Assembly (NCBI RefSeq): GCF_001908205.1
Contig: NZ_LGHL01000158.1
Span: 1 to 49,081 of the forward strand
Origin: Bradyrhizobium sp. NAS80.1
GTDB taxonomy: Bacteria; Pseudomonadota; Alphaproteobacteria; Rhizobiales; Xanthobacteraceae
DNA: 49,081 bases
Reading direction: 5' to 3'
Below are positions 45,508-49,081 of this stretch, piece after piece (within the stretch, counting starts at the first letter, position 1; each line of letters opens with the position of its first letter). Under the pieces are notes generated by a model. It was not told the origin of the DNA. It saw only the letters and a program-made list of their open reading frames with translations, and ran no database searches. The translations under genes were made by a program, and so were the position numbers.

Positions 45508-45665
45508 TCTCGTGTCCCGGACGCGCAGCAGCGTGCAACGCTGCTGCGCAGAGCCGGGACCCAGCTCTCGCGACATCCACAAAGAATAGGCCCCGGCTCG
45601 GCAACGCGGCGTTTCCGGACGATACTACGCATCGCCTGGGCCGCATTGCGTCCGGGGCACGAGAG
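45508..45665. repeat. Intergenic palindromic element, family 1 copy 4
   Basis: TCTCGTGTCCCGGACGCGCAGC ... TGCGTCCGGGGCACGAGAG. It sits in the convergent gap between DUF459 and the CsbD-like gene and covers nearly all of it. Confidence 0.85.
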
Positions 45666-45672
45666 CTTGAGC

Positions 45673-46047
45673 TCAGCCCCAATAGCGCCAACGCGGCGGC
45701 GGGCGGCGTGCGGGCCGCGACATCAAAAGCGCGAGCGCGAAGCCGATACCGCCGGCGACCAAAAGAGCGCCGAGCGGATTGTCCCGCACTTTCTTGGACA
45801 ACGCCTGCGAGCCGTCGCGGAAGGTGTCGCCGCTGTTCTCGTAGACATCCTTGGCGTAGCTCGTGGCGGTGTCAGTGGCGTCACGCACGGCATCCTTGGC
45901 CTGGCCGTAGAGATTCTGCACCGCGCCTGCGGCTTCCCGCGCCTTGCCCGACGCCTGTGTCTTCGCATCGCCAGCCATGTCTCCGATCGCGCCTTCCGCG
46001 CGTCCGGCATACTCCTTGGCCGATCCGGCAATCCGATCCGTGTCCAT
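45673..46047 (-). CDS. CsbD-like / ElaB-type stress protein with C-terminal membrane segment
   Basis: The 124-residue protein begins with a CsbD-like part (MDTDRIAGSAKEYAGRAEGAIGDMAGDAKTQ), followed by a helical segment of the DUF883 kind (DTATSYAKDVYENSGDTF). It ends in a glycine-rich membrane helix DNPLGALLVAGGIGFALALLM and a basic Arg/Pro tail. Such proteins are general-stress induced and may tether ribosomes or the envelope (ElaB/YqjD in E. coli); the exact role here is unknown. AGGAGG (46053-46058) precedes the start. Confidence 0.8.
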   Translation of the reverse strand: MDTDRIAGSAKEYAGRAEGAIGDMAGDAKTQASGKAREAAGAVQNLYGQAKDAVRDATDTATSYAKDVYENSGDTFRDGSQALSKKVRDNPLGALLVAGGIGFALALLMSRPARRPPPRWRYWG

Positions 46048-46071
46048 GATGATCCTCCTCGGGGGTCAGCC

Positions 46072-46107
46072 CAAGTAACCGATCAAGTAACCGATCAAGT
46101 AACCGAT
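46072..46107 (+). repeat. Three perfect tandem copies of a 12-bp unit
   Basis: CAAGTAACCGAT is repeated three times without a mismatch. It lies in the 99-bp gap between the 3' end of the SDR gene (46147) and the start of the CsbD-like gene, where it may alter spacing of the latter's promoter. Confidence 0.9.
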
Positions 46108-46146
46108 CAGGCGCGGCGCGGTTCCCTTTGGCCTTGGATGTTGATC

Positions 46147-46884
46147 TCAAAGAATGAGACCACCATCGACGACGAGGGTCTGGCCGATGATGTAGGACGA
46201 CAGCGGCGAAGCCAGGAACAGGGCCGCGCCCGCCATGTCGGCCGGCGTGCCCAATCGCCGCAGCGGAATGCGCGCCAGCGCGCCTTCGAGCCGCTTGGGA
46301 TTGTCGGTCGTCACCTTCGTCATCTTGGTATCGACGAGACCGGGCGCGATGCCGTTGACGCGGATGCCGTCTTCGGCCCAGGCCTCGCCCAGCGTGCGCG
46401 TCAATCCGACCGCGCCAGTCTTCGAGGCGTTGTACGCGGGATTGCCCATGGTCGAGTGATACGCCGCGGTCGAGGACACCATGATCAGCGCGCCCTTGGA
46501 ATCCCGCAACATGGAATGAAACCGTGTCGCGCACGCCATCAGGCTCATCAGGTTGACCTCGACGACCTTGCGGAAGCCGCTCATCTCGAATTCACCGCGG
46601 CGATAGATCACCGCGCCTTGCGCGAGCACCAGGATATCGAGCCGGTCGAAGGTCGGCGTGAACGCTTCGATCGCGCCGGCATTGCTGACATCGAGCTGCG
46701 CATAGGAAAGACCCGTGAGATCGGAGCCTTCCTCAGGCGAATATTCCGTAGGCTGGGCACGCGTGCCGCAAACCGCAACTTGCGCGCCCCTTGCGCGAAA
46801 GGCCTGCGCGATGCCGTTGCCGATACCGCTGGAACCGCCGACGACCAGCACCTGCTTGCCTGAAAAATCGAGCTCGTTCGCCAT
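46147..46884 (-). CDS. Short-chain dehydrogenase/reductase
   Basis: The 245-residue classical SDR has the cofactor motif VLVVGGSSGIGNGIA (a GGSSGIG variant of TGxxxGIG), AQG in place of NNAG (LVLAQGAVIYRR), the catalytic VSSTAAYHS and YNASK, and GIAPGLVDTKM. The cofactor (NAD or NADP) and substrate are unknown. It is divergent from a second SDR across 98 bp, which suggests shared control and one catabolic route. Confidence 0.9.
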   Translation of the reverse strand: MANELDFSGKQVLVVGGSSGIGNGIAQAFRARGAQVAVCGTRAQPTEYSPEEGSDLTGLSYAQLDVSNAGAIEAFTPTFDRLDILVLAQGAVIYRRGEFEMSGFRKVVEVNLMSLMACATRFHSMLRDSKGALIMVSSTAAYHSTMGNPAYNASKTGAVGLTRTLGEAWAEDGIRVNGIAPGLVDTKMTKVTTDNPKRLEGALARIPLRRLGTPADMAGAALFLASPLSSYIIGQTLVVDGGLIL

Positions 46885-46982
46885 CGCGGCCTCCCCTTTG
46901 TTTTGCTTGTTTGACCTGTCTGCGGATCGATGCCAGCCTTGTCAATCTCATAACAACAAACAAGACGCCGCGAGGAAACAGC

Positions 46983-47762
46983 ATGTCCGAATTCAAGCAG
47001 CTCAGCCGGTCCGTGAAGGGCCTGACCGTTCTCGTCACCGGCGCGGCGAGCGGCATGGGGCGCGCGACCGCGCGCGTGTTTGCAGCGGAAGGCGCGAACG
47101 TTGCCGTCACCGATTATGACGAGCAAGGCGCGCTAGCCGTCGCGAAGGAGATCGCGGCGAGCGGCGGTTCGGCGAAGGCGTGGAAGCTCGACGTCGCTGA
47201 CGGCGGCGAGATCAAGCGCGTGGTTGGCGACGTCGCCACGCATTTCGGCGGGATCGATATCATCGTCAACAATGCCGGTATCTCCGTGCGCGTCGCGATC
47301 GACGACGAGACTTACGAGGATGCCTGGGTCAAGGGCATCGCGGTAATGCTTACAGCGCATCCGCGCATCATCCGCGCCGCGCTGCCGCATCTGCGCAAGT
47401 CAAAGTCCCCGCGCATCGTCAACATCGCCTCGACCGAGGCGCTCGGCGCCACCGCACTGCATAGCCCCTATTCGGCAGCGAAGGGTGGCGTGGCGAGCCT
47501 CACCCGCTCTCTCGCAGTCGAGCTCGGCCGCGAAGGCATCACCGTCAACTGCATCTGTCCGGGGCCGATCCGCACCGCCATCACCGATCGGATCTCGGAA
47601 GAGCACAAGACCATCTATGCCAAGCGCCGCACTGCACTCGGCCGCTACGGCGATCCCGAGGAGGTCGCGCACATGACGCTGAGCCTGTGCCTGCCGGCGG
47701 CTTCCTTCCTCACCGGGGCCGTGATTCCGGTCGACGGCGGCCTGATGGCGCGCAACGCGTAA
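46983..47762 (+). CDS. Short-chain dehydrogenase/reductase
   Basis: The 259-residue classical SDR has VLVTGAASGMGRATA (cofactor), VTDYDEQG (acidic end of beta2, favouring NAD), IVNNAGISV, the catalytic NIASTEALGATALHSPYSAAKGG and CICPGPIRTAITD. I chose the ATG at 46983, after AGGAAACAGC. It is upstream of a TfdA-like dioxygenase on the same strand. With its divergent neighbour it probably handles an alcohol or keto intermediate; the substrate is unknown. Confidence 0.9.
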   Translation: MSEFKQLSRSVKGLTVLVTGAASGMGRATARVFAAEGANVAVTDYDEQGALAVAKEIAASGGSAKAWKLDVADGGEIKRVVGDVATHFGGIDIIVNNAGISVRVAIDDETYEDAWVKGIAVMLTAHPRIIRAALPHLRKSKSPRIVNIASTEALGATALHSPYSAAKGGVASLTRSLAVELGREGITVNCICPGPIRTAITDRISEEHKTIYAKRRTALGRYGDPEEVAHMTLSLCLPAASFLTGAVIPVDGGLMARNA

Positions 47763-47781
47763 GAGCCATGCGCGCAGGAGC

Positions 47782-47860
47782 GTAGCCCGGATGAGCGAAG
47801 CGACATCCGGGACTTTGCTTGCACCGTTCCCGGGTATCGCTGCGCTCACCCGGGCTACGT
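47782..47860. repeat. Intergenic palindromic element, family 8
   Basis: CGTAGCCCGGATGAGCGAAGCGA...CCGGG and the inverse CCCGGGTATCGCTGCGCTCACCCGGGCTACG form one 79-bp hairpin between the SDR and dioxygenase genes. Confidence 0.85.
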
Positions 47861-47967
47861 GCCTGCTATGGGCTGCCATGCGCGCCGAGCGTTGACATCA
47901 TCCGGCGCGAGAGTAGCTTTTTCACCGACAGGGCGGAGCAACCGCTCGTCTTTCGGGGAGACGCGCC

Positions 47968-48855
47968 ATGACGATCGCCATACGGCAGCTTCAGAAGCAC
48001 TTTGTCGGCGAGGTTTCGGGCCTCGACCTGCGAAAGCCTCTCACTCCGGATGAGGCACGCGAGATCGAGGCCGCCATGGACAAATATGCGGTGCTTGTCT
48101 TCCACGACCAGGACATCACCGACGAACAGCAGATGGCCTTCGCGCTGAATTTCGGCCAGCGCGAGGATGCACGCGGCGGCACCGTGACCAAGGAGAAGGA
48201 TTACCGGCTCCAGTCAGGCCTCAACGACGTCTCCAACCTCGGCAAGGACGGCAAGCCACTCGCCAAGGACAGCCGCACTCATCTGTTCAACCTCGGCAAT
48301 TGCCTGTGGCATTCCGACAGCTCGTTCCGCCCCATCCCCGCAAAATTCTCGCTGCTGTCGGCGCGCGTGGTCAACCCCAAGGGCGGCAACACCGAGTTCG
48401 CCGACATGCGCGCGGCCTATGACGCGCTCGACGCCGAGACCAAGTCGGAGATCGATGACCTCGTCTGCGAGCACTCGCTGATGTATTCGCGGGGATCGCT
48501 CGGCTTCACCGAGTACTCCGATGAAGAGAAGCAGATGTTCAAGCCGGTGCTGCAGCGACTGGTGCGCACGCATCCCGTCCATCGCCGCAAGTCACTCTAT
48601 CTCTCATCGCATGCCGGCAAGGTCGTGAGCATGAGCGTGCCCGAGGGACGGCTGCTGCTGCGCGACCTGAACGAGCACGCGACGCAACCTGGGTTCGTCT
48701 ACGTCCACAAATGGAAGCTGCATGATCTCGTGATGTGGGACAACCGCCAGACAATGCACCGCGTCCGTCGCTACGACCAGTCCCAGCCTCGCGACATGCG
48801 CCGTGCGACAGTTGCCGGGACGGAACCGACGGTGCAGCAACAGGCGGCGGAGTAG
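47968..48855 (+). CDS. TauD/TfdA family Fe(II)/2-oxoglutarate dioxygenase (TfdA-like)
   Basis: The 295-residue dioxygenase is closer to TfdA (2,4-D dioxygenase) than to TauD. It has LVFHDQDITDEQQMAFALNFG, the proximal facial-triad residues in LWHSDSSFRPIPAKFSLLSA, GGNTEFADMRAAYDAL, the distal His in MWDNRQTMHRVRRYD, and the 2-oxoglutarate-binding Arg in RDMRRATVAG. TfdA-type enzymes cleave ether bonds by hydroxylation. Alpha-type TfdA homologues are common in Bradyrhizobium not selected on herbicides, so the natural substrate may be a plant phenoxy or cinnamic compound. It starts after GGGGAG (47957-47962). Confidence 0.9.
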   Translation: MTIAIRQLQKHFVGEVSGLDLRKPLTPDEAREIEAAMDKYAVLVFHDQDITDEQQMAFALNFGQREDARGGTVTKEKDYRLQSGLNDVSNLGKDGKPLAKDSRTHLFNLGNCLWHSDSSFRPIPAKFSLLSARVVNPKGGNTEFADMRAAYDALDAETKSEIDDLVCEHSLMYSRGSLGFTEYSDEEKQMFKPVLQRLVRTHPVHRRKSLYLSSHAGKVVSMSVPEGRLLLRDLNEHATQPGFVYVHKWKLHDLVMWDNRQTMHRVRRYDQSQPRDMRRATVAGTEPTVQQQAAE

Positions 48856-48868
48856 ACGTATACACCGC

Positions 48869-48985
48869 TGTCGTCCCGGGGCATCGCGAAGCGATGAACC
48901 CGGGACCCATAGCCACAGGCGGTAGTGGTTACGAGGACTCGGAGTTTGCAGCTCAACGAGACAACTTCACCCTGTGGTTGATGGG
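48869..48985. repeat. Intergenic palindromic element, family 2 copy C, truncated by an insertion element
   Basis: It begins TGTCGTCCCGG and follows the family through CCCATAGCCACAGGCGG and CCTGTGGTTGATGGG, then stops. The expected right arm (TCCCGC...GGGACGACAC) is absent and IS-like sequence begins. The missing arm should lie beyond the insertion, outside the window. Confidence 0.75.
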
Positions 48986-49081
48986 GTGGACGGCCCCCTA
49001 CGGCATCAATGTGCCAGAATGAGGTTGTCAGAAACTCATTCACAGGAGCCGTCCGTGAGCCAGATTATCCGCATTGGGATG
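48986..49081 (+). mobile_element. Left end of an IS110-family insertion element with the start of its transposase
   Basis: Sequence unlike the palindrome starts at about 48986. A 7-bp inverted pair GGACGGC (48988-48994) / GCCGTCC (49047-49053) flanks a short leader. AGGAG (49044-49048) precedes a GTG at 49055-49057 that opens MSQIIRIGM, the N-terminus I recognise from IS110-family DEDD transposases (the family continues with a DxSK-like stretch). Only nine codons are inside the window. The leader is about 69 bp, too short for a left-end bridge RNA, so any such RNA would more likely be at the right end (IS1111-like arrangement; inference). Confidence 0.65.
49055..49081 (+). CDS. IS110-family transposase, first nine codons only
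   Basis: The frame MSQIIRIGM opens at GTG 49055 after AGGAG (49044-49048) and runs off the right edge. Identification rests on a short but distinctive N-terminus and its position just inside an insertion boundary. Everything else about the protein is outside the window. Confidence 0.6.

Noticed and set aside
45646..46863. Plus-strand frame of 405 codons crossing the CsbD-like and SDR genes
   Set aside because: It runs antisense across two well-supported genes and translates the 12-bp repeat as VTDQVTDQVTDQ; not a protein.

Overview
The window is GC-rich chromosomal DNA from an alphaproteobacterium. It most resembles Bradyrhizobium or a close relative in the Nitrobacteraceae, judged from the proteins I recognise (DUF1465/RcdA, DUF1192, DUF4164, DUF459, C-minus L31), the zapA - 6S RNA - 5-FTHF cyclo-ligase order, and the large load of intergenic palindromic repeats. 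It holds mostly core genes, with some catabolic and accessory functions. I see no tRNA, rRNA, CRISPR array or prophage.

Layout. 1-3040 (minus): yebC, ruvC, ruvA, ruvB (Holliday junction processing; ruvB runs off the left edge). 3250-4996: soluble chemoreceptor-like protein, frameshifted. 5373-9363: a three-gene operon for a periplasmic molybdenum hydroxylase (IorA/IorB type) and its triheme cytochrome c. 9576-11963 (minus): DUF4164 - zapA - 6S RNA - 5-formyl-THF cyclo-ligase - YmdB-like phosphodiesterase. 12249-21899: central carbon cluster tkt - gap - pgk - class II fba - class I fba - ThiE-like - Sel1 protein - inositol monophosphatase, followed by a decayed copy of the phosphatase 3' end. 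22690-27199 (minus): RND efflux pump and its adaptor, without an outer-membrane channel. 27617-29838: MotA/TolQ-like plus OmpA/MotB-like pair. 29982-34497: GNAT, ABC exporter, rpmE with a clear promoter and terminator, RcdA-like protein, a candidate small RNA, DUF1192. 34610-40868: quinone oxidoreductase, an EAL phosphodiesterase with a degenerate GGDEF, two small proteins, and an active-looking diguanylate cyclase. 41114-45503: galU, lytic transglycosylase (frameshifted), DUF459 SGNH-like protein. 45673-48855: CsbD-like protein, two divergent SDRs, and a TfdA-like dioxygenase. 48986-end: left end of an IS110-family element.

Three points stand out. (1) Three genes are each broken by one extra base in a G or C run of 5-6, which looks like a systematic sequencing or assembly error. 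(2) Between 33894 and 33998, on the minus strand, there is an unannotated candidate small RNA. It has three stem-loops that expose CUCCU and CCUCCC (anti-Shine-Dalgarno-like) loops, and it ends in a strong intrinsic terminator. (3) At least eight families of intergenic palindromic elements (about 14 copies) fill the gaps between genes, and the IS110-family element at the right edge has inserted into one of them.

All family assignments come from reading the translations; no database search was possible.
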